64,000 bases of DNA from Burkholderiales bacterium PBB2. Its GTDB lineage: Bacteria; Pseudomonadota; Gammaproteobacteria; Burkholderiales; Burkholderiaceae_C. This document shows positions 55,828 to 64,000 of this stretch, one piece after another. The position numbers and the translations under genes were made by a program. The stretch lies in the NCBI GenBank assembly GCA_002255955.1, contig NKIM01000004.1, positions 124,001 through 188,000 on the forward strand, in the 5' to 3' direction. Numbering within the stretch: position 1 is the stretch's first letter; each line of letters starts with the position of its first letter. The notes below the pieces were generated by a model. The model did no database searches, had not been told where the DNA came from, and saw only the letters and a list, made by a program, of their open reading frames with translations.

Positions 55828-55968
55828 GGTGAAGCGATGGCTTTCAGGCGTGAGCCCGTTCAGGTGGGGCGCCGCGCAGCAGGGCGCGGGCGGAACGTGC
55901 GAGCGGGCGGCGGAGCCCGCTTGGGGAGCTGCGGCAGGTCGGTGCTGCTCACCCGACCCCCGCGCCGA

Positions 55969-56991
55969 TCAAATTCGATCGCGGGTGGTCTGCCGGCGCT
56001 GGGCGGCATGGGTGGCCAAAAAGGCGCGTGCTTGCTCGGCATCCTGCCGGATGGCGGCCGTCAAGGCATCGAGCCCGTCGTAGCGGGCTTCGTCGCGAAG
56101 TTTGTGCAGGAGTTCCACGCGCACGAGTTTACAGTAGGCCTCCTCACGCCCCAGAGGGGCGGGCCAGGCTAAGCAATGCACCTCGAGCAGCACCCGGCCG
56201 GCGTCTTCCACCGTGGGCCGCACACCCAGGCTGGCCACGCCGTCGAGCGGCTCTGCGGCCAGGCCATGGGTGCGCACGGCGAAGATGCCGTGGGCGGCCG
56301 GCTTGTCGTGGCTGAAGCGCAGGTTCAGGGTGCGGAAGCCGTCCAGCGCACCAGGGCTGGATTCACCGAGGCTGCGGCCCAGCTTCTGGCCATGAACCAC
56401 ATGGCCTGAGATGGCATAGGGCCGACCGAGCAGGCGCGCCGCACCCGCCATGTCACCGGCGGCAAGGGCCTCACGCACGGCGGAGCTGCTGACGCGCAGC
56501 CCGTGGACCTCGTAACTCATCATGCGGGCGACATCAAAGCCGCGCTGCCGTCCGGCGGCGTCCAGCGTGGCGTAGTCGCCCTGGCGCTTGGCGCCGAAGC
56601 GGAAGTCGTCACCAACCAGGATGTAGCGCGCCCCCAGGCCCTGCATCAGCACCTGGTCGATGAAAGCTTGTGCGCTGAGCGCAGCCAGCGCCGCATCGAA
56701 GCGCAGCACGATGACCTGGTCGATGCCGCAGCGTTCCAGCTCGCTGAGCTTGTCGCGCAGCGTGGCGATGCGGGCGGGCGCCAGTTCTGGCTTGCCCGCG
56801 AGCTGGGCGAAGAAGTCGCGTGGATGGGGCTCGAAGGTCATCACGCAGCTGGGCAAGCCGCGGTGTGAGGCCTCGGACTTGAGCAAGGCCAGCATGGCCT
56901 GGTGGCCGCGATGGACGCCGTCGAAATTGCCAATCGTCAGCGCACAGGCGCTGGCAATGCCGGGATGATGGAAACCGCGAAAAACCTGCAT
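55969..56991 (-). CDS. ribF: bifunctional riboflavin kinase / FAD synthetase
   Basis: 340 residues, makes FMN then FAD. The N-terminal adenylyltransferase domain has TIGNFDGVHRGHQAML and the GARYILVGDDFRFG loop. The C-terminal kinase domain has YAISGHVVHGQKLGR and ASLGVRPTVEDAGR. ileS follows after about 140 bases. A hybrid kinase gene lies 43 bases upstream on the same strand; whether they share a transcript is unclear. Confidence 0.97.
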   Translation of the reverse strand: MQVFRGFHHPGIASACALTIGNFDGVHRGHQAMLALLKSEASHRGLPSCVMTFEPHPRDFFAQLAGKPELAPARIATLRDKLSELERCGIDQVIVLRFDAALAALSAQAFIDQVLMQGLGARYILVGDDFRFGAKRQGDYATLDAAGRQRGFDVARMMSYEVHGLRVSSSAVREALAAGDMAGAARLLGRPYAISGHVVHGQKLGRSLGESSPGALDGFRTLNLRFSHDKPAAHGIFAVRTHGLAAEPLDGVASLGVRPTVEDAGRVLLEVHCLAWPAPLGREEAYCKLVRVELLHKLRDEARYDGLDALTAAIRQDAEQARAFLATHAAQRRQTTRDRI

Positions 56992-57034
56992 GGCGCCGAT
57001 TATCGTGCGCCTTCGCAGCGACCGGATTTGGCCT

Positions 57035-58990
57035 TCAGACCAAGGCGGCCGAGCGGCTCAGCTGCGCGACCTGCATATGGCGCTGCACCACGGCCACGAG
57101 GTCGTCCATCTCGAAGGGTTTGACCAGGTAATCGTCCATGCCGCATTGGATGCAGCGTTCGCGGTCGCCGTTCACTGCACTGGCGGTCAGGGCGACGATG
57201 GGCACGGGCGGCAGGAACTTCTGGCGCTCCTGGCTGCGCCAGCGACGCGTGGCCTCGAAACCATCCATGCGCGGCATCTGGCAGTCCATCAGCACCAGGT
57301 CGTAGTGCTGCTGGCCCAGCCGGTCCAGGGCCTCCAGGCCGTTCTCGGCCGTGTCCACCTGCAGACCGCAGCACTCCAACATGGACGAGGCCACCAGCAC
57401 ATTGACCAGGCTGTCGTCGACCAGCAGCACGCGGCCGCTGAGCTGGGGCGCCAGCTCCTTGGCGCTGCTGGTGCCCAGGGCGCGGTAGTCGCTGGCAGGC
57501 AGCTTGCGCGCAGGCGCGGGCTGGCAGGCCTGCAAGGGCAGGGTGAACTCGAACAGCGAGCCCTGGCCGGGCACCGAGCTGCAACGCAGATCGCCGCCCA
57601 TGGCGCGGGCCAGCTCGCGCGAGATGGTCAGGCCCAGGCCGCTGCCGTCCTGGCGCGGCGCGCGGCTTTGCTGGGTGGCCTGCTCAAAGGGGGCGAAGAT
57701 GCGCTCCATCTGGTCGGCCGCAATGCCTTCGCCGCTGTCGCGCACGGCGAAGCGCAGCAAGGTGCCGGCACGCATGTCCAGGGTGGAGCTGACCTCCACA
57801 TTCACGGCGCCGCGCTCGGTGAACTTGATGGCATTGCCGATCAGGTTGTGCAGCACCTGCTTGATGCGCGAGGCGTCGCCCAGCACATGGCTGGGCAGGG
57901 CGGGACTGAACTGCAGCTCGAAGGCCAGGCCTTTGTCGCGCGCGGTCTGCACCAGCAGCTGGCAGACATCGTCCACCACCTCGCGCAGGCTGACCGGGCC
58001 GGCGTCCACGGCCAGCTTGCCGGATTCGATGCGGGCCAGGTCCAGGATGTCGTTGACCAGGGCCAGCAAATGGCGTCCCGAGCGGCGCACGATGTCGATT
58101 TGCTCGCGTTGCTCGGGCTTGAGCTCGCTGCGCTCCAGCAACTGGGTCATGCCGAGGATGCCGTTCAGCGGCGTGCGGATTTCGTGGCTCATCACCGCGA
58201 CAAAGCGACTCTTGCTGGTGCTTTGGTGCTCGGCCGATTGCAGGGCCTGTTGGCGCTGTTCGGCCACCCAGGCATTGGCAAAGCGCAGGCGCAGCAGCTC
58301 GGTGTGGCGCTGCTCGATGCGGCGCGACTCGCTCAGTGCGATGCAAAGGAAGAAGCCCAGTCCGAGGGCGATCAGGGCGCCGGTCTGCGTGCCCAGGCTG
58401 AGGTGGTAGGCCATCAGCGGCGTCAGAGCCAGGGTGGAGAAAATCAAATTGGCCTGAAAGCGCCCGCCGAGCACAAACAGGCCCATGGCACTCAGCCCTA
58501 CGGTGGAGGCCAGCATCACGCCCTCAAGCTCCGGGGCTTGCGGGGTGTGAAAAAACCAGCCCATGGCGCCCCAGCTCAGCGCGTCGAGGGCCAACAGTTG
58601 CAGGGCACGGCGGCGCCAGGGCAGCAGGGTGTTCAGCGCGGGGCGGTGCTCGCCACAGGGCGCCAGCACATGGCGCTGAAAGTACAAGGCCTCGGCGCAA
58701 CGCCAGAACGTGATAAGGGCGCGTGCCCCGAGCCAGCCCAGCAGCAGCTCATGCGACAGGTGGGGCCAGAGCAGGAAGACGGGCAGCAGGCTGAAGCCCA
58801 GGCCCAGCAGGCTGCGTTTGACGGTGCCTTCGAACAGCCCAAGGATTTGCTCGACCAGAACCTGCGCGGAAATATCGGGGCTCAGCCGCGTCTCGCGGCC
58901 GTCCTCCAGGTCGGTCGGGAACTCGGATGCCTGGCCGGCATCCCTCCCGTTCGCGGCCCATGCGGCCGGCGCTGCTGTCATCTCATTCAC
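57035..58990 (-). CDS. hybrid sensor histidine kinase with receiver domain
   Basis: 651 residues. Six membrane segments (about 60-235) form a sensor without a large periplasmic domain. The kinase core has the phospho-acceptor in [15 protein letters not shown] and the ATP site [21 protein letters not shown] and [12 protein letters not shown]. The C-terminal receiver has LLVDDSLVN and the phospho-aspartate in [16 protein letters not shown]. No Hpt domain, so a separate phosphotransfer protein is expected. No effector gene is near. Confidence 0.94.
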   Translation of the reverse strand: MNEMTAAPAAWAANGRDAGQASEFPTDLEDGRETRLSPDISAQVLVEQILGLFEGTVKRSLLGLGFSLLPVFLLWPHLSHELLLGWLGARALITFWRCAEALYFQRHVLAPCGEHRPALNTLLPWRRRALQLLALDALSWGAMGWFFHTPQAPELEGVMLASTVGLSAMGLFVLGGRFQANLIFSTLALTPLMAYHLSLGTQTGALIALGLGFFLCIALSESRRIEQRHTELLRLRFANAWVAEQRQQALQSAEHQSTSKSRFVAVMSHEIRTPLNGILGMTQLLERSELKPEQREQIDIVRRSGRHLLALVNDILDLARIESGKLAVDAGPVSLREVVDDVCQLLVQTARDKGLAFELQFSPALPSHVLGDASRIKQVLHNLIGNAIKFTERGAVNVEVSSTLDMRAGTLLRFAVRDSGEGIAADQMERIFAPFEQATQQSRAPRQDGSGLGLTISRELARAMGGDLRCSSVPGQGSLFEFTLPLQACQPAPARKLPASDYRALGTSSAKELAPQLSGRVLLVDDSLVNVLVASSMLECCGLQVDTAENGLEALDRLGQQHYDLVLMDCQMPRMDGFEATRRWRSQERQKFLPPVPIVALTASAVNGDRERCIQCGMDDYLVKPFEMDDLVAVVQRHMQVAQLSRSAALV

Positions 58991-59180
58991 CCCTCGACGT
59001 CCGGCAGCCTCTTCCTGAGGCCGCTCTAGCAGCGCGGGTTCATGCCCGCGCTTGTGATCGCTCCACTCTCGAGCGTGTTTCTACAGGGCAAAGATGACAA
59101 ATTGAACCGGAACAACCCTTGAAAACCACAGATGGACAGGGTTTCCAGGGCAAACCACTAGGGTGTTTGTCTCAGCGCAA

Positions 59181-59978
59181 TCAAGCGCTGATCAGAGCTG
59201 GACTGCGAACCCACAGCCACTCGCCGGGCTTGAGATCCGCAGGCAGGGCCAGGTCGCCGAATTGCGGCCGATGCAGGCTCTCCACCCGGTTGCCGACGGC
59301 GGCGACCATGCGCTTGACCTGGTGGTACTTGCCTTCGGTGAGCGTCAGGCGCAGGCCGTGGCTGCCGAAGGCCTCGGCGCCTTCGGCCTTGACCATCTCC
59401 GGCGTGAAGCCCGGGCGCTCACTGGCGATGGGCTTGCTGGGCTTGCGCGCTTCGCTGGCGCGGCGGGCTGCCAACTCGGCCGGCAGCTTGGACTCTGCAG
59501 GCTCGCGCAGCTCCACGCCGGCCATGAGCTGTGCCACCATCTCCGGCGTGACTGGATGCTTGCACTGTGCCTCATAGACCTTGGGTACATGGTGCTTGGG
59601 GCTGGTGAGCTTGTGGATCAGGCTGCCGTCGTCGGTGAGCAGCAGCAGGCCGGTGGTGTCTTCGTCCAGGCGACCGACTGGCTGCACATTGCGCTCGCGC
59701 AGCGGTGCGGGCAGCAAGCTCATGACGCTGGGGTGGTGCTTGGGTTTTTGCGAGCACTCGTAGCCTGACGGCTTGTTGAGCAGGATCAGCGCCTTTTCGT
59801 AAAAGGGCCAGGTCTTGCCACTGACCTCAAAGCTGAAACCCTCGGTTTCGTATTCGGCATCCGGGTCTTCTGCTTCTTCGCCGGCAATGCGAACCTCACC
59901 GTTGTAGATCAGACCGGCGCAAAGGCGGCGAGTGCCGAAGCCTTGCGAGAACAGGATGTTGGACAGACGCATTTTCAT
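59181..59978 (-). CDS. RsuA-type rRNA pseudouridine synthase
   Basis: 265 residues. A short S4-like N-terminal RNA-binding domain (MRLSNILFSQGFGTRRL) leads to the synthase domain with the catalytic aspartate in GRLDEDTTGLLLLTDDG. KYHQVKRMVAAVGNRV fits RsuA (16S position 516) and the related RluB/E/F group; I favour RsuA-like, not certain. An insertion (about 165-200, LAARRASEARKPSKP) is charged and low complexity. The ATG at 59978 is preferred to the upstream open frame; another lies two codons on at 59972. Confidence 0.9.
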   Translation of the reverse strand: MKMRLSNILFSQGFGTRRLCAGLIYNGEVRIAGEEAEDPDAEYETEGFSFEVSGKTWPFYEKALILLNKPSGYECSQKPKHHPSVMSLLPAPLRERNVQPVGRLDEDTTGLLLLTDDGSLIHKLTSPKHHVPKVYEAQCKHPVTPEMVAQLMAGVELREPAESKLPAELAARRASEARKPSKPIASERPGFTPEMVKAEGAEAFGSHGLRLTLTEGKYHQVKRMVAAVGNRVESLHRPQFGDLALPADLKPGEWLWVRSPALISA

Positions 59979-60161
59979 GGGTCTATTGTCTACGACGCCG
60001 GCTCGCAAGGCTGCTGCGCTGCTCGCACGGCGGTGTCTGGCCTGTGCCTGGTCTTGGTTGGATGCTCACTATCATGGCATCGACAGGTCTGGCTTTTCGG
60101 AGATCACTTCACCGGCCCGACGTCGTTAGTGGGTCCCCCATCAGGCAAGGAGTTTTTCAAG

Positions 60162-61166
60162 ATGAGTGCTGATACGGCTGCATGCCCAGTGCCGGTTCTG
60201 GTGATTCACGGAGGTGCGGGAACGTTGACACGCGGCGCCATGAGTACCGAGCAGGAAGCGCGTTATCGAGCGGCCTTGCGGAATATTTTGCAGGCGGGGC
60301 AGTTGCAGTTGGCTGCGGGCGCCAGCGCGGTTGATGTGGTGGTCGAGGCGGTTCGACAGCTGGAGGAGTGCGAGCTGTTCAACGCCGGGAAAGGTGCGGT
60401 CTACACCGCGGCGGGCACCCACGAACTCGACGCTTGTGTGATGGATGGGCGGGGTTGCCGAGCTGGCGCCGTGGCTGGTGTCAGCCGTACGCGCAACCCA
60501 ATTCTGGCGGCGCGGGCGGTCATGCAGCAGAGTGCTCATCTGCTCTTCGTCGGCGCTGCCGCCGATGATTGGGCGGCGCGGCATGGAATCGAGCAGGTGG
60601 ATCGGGCCTGGTTCGGCACGCCGCACCGCCTGGAGCAATTGCATCGTGCGCAGCAGCTTCAAGCCGGTGTGCTGCGCGATCACGATGGACAGGAACTTGT
60701 GCATGGCCTGCAGTCCAGCCAGGCCTCGGGGCCAATCGATGAGCAAACGAAGTTTGGTACCGTGGGCGCGGTGGCGCTGGATGCCGAGGGGCATCTGGCG
60801 GCAGCGACCTCGACCGGAGGCATGACCAACAAACAGGTGGGTCGTGTGGGTGACACGCCCTTGGTGGGTGCCGGCACCTACGCCAATGACGCCACTGTGG
60901 CGGTGTCCTGCACGGGCACGGGTGAGCTGTTCATGCGCGCCTGTGCAGCGCATGATGTTTCTGCCCTGGTCGCTTATGCCGGCTTGTCTCTGGCTGAGGC
61001 CTGCGAGAGGGTTGTGATGCAGAAACTGCCGCCCGATGCCGGCGGATTGATTGCCGTATCGGCCCGCGGTGAGGTGTGTCTGCTGTTCAATTCCGAGGGC
61101 ATGTATCGCGGCTATGTGCGTTGCGGTGATGTGGAGCCGCTGGTTGCGGTGTATCGCTCGGAGTAA
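60162..61166 (+). CDS. isoaspartyl peptidase / L-asparaginase (plant type, Ntn hydrolase)
   Basis: 334 residues. VLVIHGGAGTLTRG is the family N-terminus and ECELFNAGKGAVYTAAGTHE the substrate loop. The self-cleaving threonine is T200 in KFGTVGAVALD, with AATSTGGMTNK after it. Such proteins cleave iso-Asp dipeptides and have asparaginase activity. Full length, no signal peptide. The ATG at 60162 has AAGGAG about 10 bases upstream. It shares a terminator with the convergent PEP-CTERM gene. Confidence 0.94.
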   Translation: MSADTAACPVPVLVIHGGAGTLTRGAMSTEQEARYRAALRNILQAGQLQLAAGASAVDVVVEAVRQLEECELFNAGKGAVYTAAGTHELDACVMDGRGCRAGAVAGVSRTRNPILAARAVMQQSAHLLFVGAAADDWAARHGIEQVDRAWFGTPHRLEQLHRAQQLQAGVLRDHDGQELVHGLQSSQASGPIDEQTKFGTVGAVALDAEGHLAAATSTGGMTNKQVGRVGDTPLVGAGTYANDATVAVSCTGTGELFMRACAAHDVSALVAYAGLSLAEACERVVMQKLPPDAGGLIAVSARGEVCLLFNSEGMYRGYVRCGDVEPLVAVYRSE

Positions 61167-61248
61167 ATACCGCGCGTGTCCAGGCTTGAGTGTCCTGACA
61201 GCCCAGCGAGAAGGGGATTGCAACTGGGCAGAGCCCGCAAAGACAAAT

Positions 61249-61276
61249 AAAAAAGCGGCCAGTGGCCGCTCTTTTT
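61249..61276. terminator. bidirectional terminator between iaaA-like and PEP-CTERM genes
   Basis: AGCGGCC (61254-61260) pairs with GGCCGCT (61264-61270) around AGT. A T run follows on the plus side and an A run on the left, so both convergent genes can use it. Confidence 0.85.
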
Positions 61277-61303
61277 GATGGCTTCCAAGTGGAAGCGCTG
61301 GGA

Positions 61304-62179
61304 TCAGTTCTTCTTGCTTTGGCGGCGGGTGTAGACCACGCCGAACACGGCCAAGCTCACCAGGGCCAGCGAACCCGGTTCCGGCACGGCGCGCACGGTG
61401 GCGCGAATCAAGGCCTGGCCAGAACCGCTCGGGTTCGGGTTGTAGACCGAGAAGGTGTAGTTGGTGGTGCCGCTCAGGCCGGCAGCCCAGGTACCGTTCA
61501 AGCCAGCCAGGTAGATGTCCACTTGGTTCTTGAATGAGGTGCCGGTTTCGTTCACATCCAGGCCACTGTTGGTGTAGGCCGCGCTGTAGTACTTCTTGTC
61601 CGAGGTCTTGCCAGCGCCGTCACCCAGAATCTCCCAGATGGCGAATTGGAAAGCGGCCGACTTGGTAGACGAGGTGACGCTGTCAGCGTAGGCGTGTTCG
61701 AACAGATTGGTCAGGTCGCTGAGGACGCGAGCGGTCGTCGTCGTCGAGTCGTCGTAAATGCCCTTCACGCCAGCAGCCTGGTAGTTGGTGCCTGCGAAGA
61801 TCGAGGCGTAACCCATGGTGGGGCCGCCCGGCGTGGCTTGGTAGCCATTGACGAAGTTGTTCAAGGACACCTTGTCGTAGGTGTCAGGCGAAACGTAGTT
61901 GTTCAGCGGGTCCAGGCAGTAGACCCAGAAGCTGCTGGAGCCCAGGGCGTTGCTCGTACCTTCATTGACCTTCCAGGCGCCCATGCCAACATCACGTGCG
62001 GACGTGTTGCCGAACACCAATGAGTGCGATTCGATCAAAGAGGAACCGGTGCCCGTGGTCTTGGTCAGCGTCGTCGCACCCTGAGCGTAAGCGGAGCCTG
62101 CGGCCACCACGAACAGAGCCGCTGCGCCAAAAGACGCAAATCGACCGGTGGTAGTTGTCGCTTTAGCAGCGTAGTTCAT
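61304..62179 (-). CDS. PEP-CTERM sorting-signal protein
   Basis: 291-residue exported protein. A signal peptide (about 1-32) is followed by a Ser/Thr/Gly/Asn-rich body. The C-terminus is the exosortase sorting signal: VPEPGSLALV near residue 265, a hydrophobic span and a basic end TRRQSKKN. Exosortase A-type enzymes cut such signals and fix the protein at the cell surface or in the biofilm matrix. The middle (WVYCLDPLNNYVSPDTYD to FQFAIWEILGDG) resembles a domain common in PEP-CTERM proteins but its function is unknown to me. Likely under PrsR/PrsK control, as inferred from family knowledge. Confidence 0.93.
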   Translation of the reverse strand: MNYAAKATTTTGRFASFGAAALFVVAAGSAYAQGATTLTKTTGTGSSLIESHSLVFGNTSARDVGMGAWKVNEGTSNALGSSSFWVYCLDPLNNYVSPDTYDKVSLNNFVNGYQATPGGPTMGYASIFAGTNYQAAGVKGIYDDSTTTTARVLSDLTNLFEHAYADSVTSSTKSAAFQFAIWEILGDGAGKTSDKKYYSAAYTNSGLDVNETGTSFKNQVDIYLAGLNGTWAAGLSGTTNYTFSVYNPNPSGSGQALIRATVRAVPEPGSLALVSLAVFGVVYTRRQSKKN

Positions 62180-62523
62180 GGTGTGGACCCTGTTGGCGTA
62201 GATGGTGTTACGGAAATCTTGGATTGCATCCTACTTGGCTGGCGCCTCTGAACAATCCCGCGAACCGGGGGGTGTTCTGGGTCTGTAAAAAATTCACAGC
62301 TTGTTGGCGTTTGCGCTGGAGAAAAGCAATATGGACTACGAACTGGATTCTGCCTGCTCTCGAGGAGGGCTGATAACCCCCGATTTCGAGGGGCGTGAGT
62401 AATTTCTCAAGAGAATGTGGCAAACCTGCTTGTTTTGAATGATCTGTTTGGATCGTGGGTTTGAATCCGATTTGCCATATTCCCGTCACGCGGCGGGAAT
62501 ATGGGGTGCTATCACAAGTGGTA
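62180..62523. other. 344-base region between PEP-CTERM and PrsT genes
   Basis: Leftward genes flank it, so it holds the 3' end of the prsT transcript and the promoter of the PEP-CTERM gene. The hairpin at 62475-62504 is the clearest element. No good sigma-54 site was found. Confidence 0.5.
62475..62504. repeat. perfect 11-base inverted repeat after prsT
   Basis: CCATATTCCCG (62475-62485) and CGGGAATATGG (62494-62504) are complementary around an 8-base loop. It lies about 20 bases downstream of the prsT stop. No T run follows on the minus strand, so a terminator is not certain; an operator for the PEP-CTERM gene is possible. Confidence 0.6.
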
Positions 62524-64000
62524 TCACAAACCCAGTTCAAGTTTCAATCGGCTCACCTCGGGCGTCAGGGGTAGTTTGGGTTGAGCGTTGAGTGCTGCCG
62601 TCAACTCCTCCTTGGCTTCGGCCTTGCGATTCAGCTTGGCCAGGGCAAAGGCCAGGTGGTAGCGAATTTCTCCATTGCTGGGGCTGCGCAGGCGGGCTTC
62701 ACGCAAATGTCGCAGGCCGCCTTCGATATTGCCCCGCTGAACCAGGATCCAACCCAGGGTATCGGCGGCATCGGCATTGCCGGGTGCTTGCTTCAGCGCT
62801 TTTTCTGCCACGGCGACCGCGCCTGCGTCACCCATGCGTTGCAGCAGTTGGGCGTAGTTCAGCTGAATGCCAATGTCGCTGGGTTGCAGGGCCAGAATTT
62901 GTTGGTAATTCTTTTTGGCCGCTTCGTTGCGGCCGGCCTGCATTTGCACGCCCGCCACGGCTTTCAAGGCCGTGATGTCGTTTGGCGATTTTTTGGCCCA
63001 CCCTTCCAGCATGGCCAGCGCCTTGTCCAGTTCGCCAGCGGCGACCAGGGCACGGGCCAGCAAGATGGCATTCGGGGTGCTCGGTTCTTTCTCGAACACG
63101 GTGCGATACCCAGCCTGGGCCGCGGCAAACTGACCGCGCGACATGGCAACATGAGCGCCCACCAGCGCTGTCTGCACTTTGCCCGGGTGCGTGCTGTTCA
63201 GGGTCTTGAGTGCGGCGTCGACCTTGGCCGGGTCGCCTCGCCGGGCTTCCACCTCGACCTGCAGCAGCAGGGCGCCGAGATCGCCGGTTTGAGACTGCAA
63301 GGCTTTTTGCACGTTGTAGGTGGCGCCATCGACATTCCCAGCTGCCAACTGCATGCGTCCGATCTGCACTTGCTGCGGGGCGTCGAAGTCCGCCACCCGG
63401 GTGGCCTCTTGCAGTACCTGGCGGGCGTTGTTGCCATCATTCAGGGCCAGGTACACGCGGGCGAGTGAGAGCAGGGCTGGCAGCTTGCTGGAGTAGTTGG
63501 CGGCCAGCGCCTTGGCCAAGGGCAGAGCCAGGTCGGGCTGGCGCTGTTCCATGTAGAGCTCAACCAGCATCAGGCCCGGGCGGGCGTCGACACGCTGCAC
63601 TTCGTGGGCGTGTTTCAGATGGGCGATGGCTTCATTGGGGCGCTTGGCACGCAGCTCCAGAATGGCCAGCTGGTAGAGCAGTTCGGCGTCGTCCTTGTTG
63701 CCGCCTTCGAGCAGTTTTTCCAGCCGCTTGCGAGCGGGCTCGAACTTGCTTTCCTCCATGTCCAGCCAGGACAGATTGATGGCGGCCGGGCGGAAGTTCG
63801 GGTCTTTTTGCAGCAGCTGCATGAAGGTGTCGCGTGCGCCCTTTTTGTCGCCCGAGCGGCCTTTGATGTTGCCCAGGAAGTTGAGCATGGTCAGGTTGTC
63901 GGGCTCGCGCTTGACGATGGCTTGCGCGGTCTGCAGGGCTTTGGCGGTCTGGCCTTGGTTCAGGTAGACATTGGCCAGCTGAACGCCGGCGCGGCCATCA
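62524..64000 (-). CDS. prsT: PEP-CTERM system TPR protein PrsT, C-terminal part
   Basis: The frame runs off the right edge, so only about 491 C-terminal residues are visible and the start lies outside. The visible part is a chain of tetratricopeptide repeats (for example LNFLGNIKGRSGDKKGARDTF, LGWILVQRGNIEGGLRHL) and ends EVSRLKLELGL. The full protein is normally about 900 residues and lipidated. PrsT is found with exosortase loci and is thought to act in export or assembly of PEP-CTERM proteins. Identification rests on repeat type plus its PEP-CTERM neighbour. Confidence 0.85.
   Translation of the reverse strand, partial: DGRAGVQLANVYLNQGQTAKALQTAQAIVKREPDNLTMLNFLGNIKGRSGDKKGARDTFMQLLQKDPNFRPAAINLSWLDMEESKFEPARKRLEKLLEGGNKDDAELLYQLAILELRAKRPNEAIAHLKHAHEVQRVDARPGLMLVELYMEQRQPDLALPLAKALAANYSSKLPALLSLARVYLALNDGNNARQVLQEATRVADFDAPQQVQIGRMQLAAGNVDGATYNVQKALQSQTGDLGALLLQVEVEARRGDPAKVDAALKTLNSTHPGKVQTALVGAHVAMSRGQFAAAQAGYRTVFEKEPSTPNAILLARALVAAGELDKALAMLEGWAKKSPNDITALKAVAGVQMQAGRNEAAKKNYQQILALQPSDIGIQLNYAQLLQRMGDAGAVAVAEKALKQAPGNADAADTLGWILVQRGNIEGGLRHLREARLRSPSNGEIRYHLAFALAKLNRKAEAKEELTAALNAQPKLPLTPEVSRLKLELGL

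Noticed and set aside
54304-56172. 622-residue open frame antisense to ileS
   Set aside because: ileS is certain; the antisense frame is long only because of high GC and codon bias.
56990-59029. 679-residue open frame antisense to the hybrid kinase
   Set aside because: Composition is Gln/His/Gly-rich without motifs; the kinase on the other strand has all domains.

Overview
The window is a GC-rich, densely coding chromosomal segment that reads as a betaproteobacterium of the order Burkholderiales, probably near the Rubrivivax/Roseateles/Leptothrix group. This rests on gene order (folP-glmM; trxA-rho-rpmE2; lptFG divergent from pepA-holC; ribF-ileS-lspA), on the betaproteobacterial flavour of the proteins, and on the PEP-CTERM/exosortase-associated genes (sugar transferase, PrsK, PrsR, PrsT and a PEP-CTERM substrate). 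The assignment is inference; no rRNA is present. I saw no insertion sequence, prophage or CRISPR array, and gene content looks chromosomal throughout.

Layout. 1-6.4 kb: end of folP, glmM, then leftward genes for an ArnT-like membrane glycosyltransferase, ribosomal protein L31 type B, Rho and thioredoxin. 6.7-9.3 kb: tRNA-Pro, an OPT-family oligopeptide transporter and tRNA-Arg, followed by about 700 bases without a convincing gene. 10-16.6 kb: two unrecognised proteins, a glutathione S-transferase, a phosphotransferase, a Crp/Fnr regulator and a FimV-like protein. 16.6-24.8 kb: a PLP aminotransferase, the leftward block lptF-lptG-cbiX-like-cysB, divergent pepA and holC, and a branched-chain amino acid binding protein.

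25.3-35.2 kb is the most distinctive region. A PEP-CTERM-associated polyprenyl-phosphate sugar transferase, the sensor kinase PrsK and the sigma-54 activator PrsR are followed by a four-gene rightward run. Its first gene fuses an N-acyl amino acid synthase (FeeM-like GNAT) domain to a C-terminal PilZ domain, a family that usually binds cyclic di-GMP. It is followed, with stop/start overlap, by an exported trypsin-like protease, then by an NDP-sugar epimerase with a cysteine-containing insertion and a GT1-type glycosyltransferase. A plausible sigma-70 promoter precedes the run. I infer an envelope or lipid-modifying pathway controlled by cyclic di-GMP; this combination is my main candidate for an undescribed system.

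35.3-52.4 kb holds mixed accessory and housekeeping genes: YbaK-like deacylase, DUF1289, a DsbA-fold isomerase, an MFS transporter with a large extracytoplasmic loop, two sensor kinases, a diguanylate cyclase, a nitronate monooxygenase-like enzyme, a periplasmic binding protein, two EamA exporters, an SDR without the usual Tyr/Lys pair, and a CsgG-like protein with an SH3-like domain. 52.4-60 kb: lspA, ileS, ribF, a hybrid sensor kinase and an RsuA-type pseudouridine synthase. 60-64 kb: an isoaspartyl peptidase/asparaginase, a PEP-CTERM protein and the C-terminal half of the TPR protein PrsT, which runs off the right edge. The exosortase itself is not in the window.
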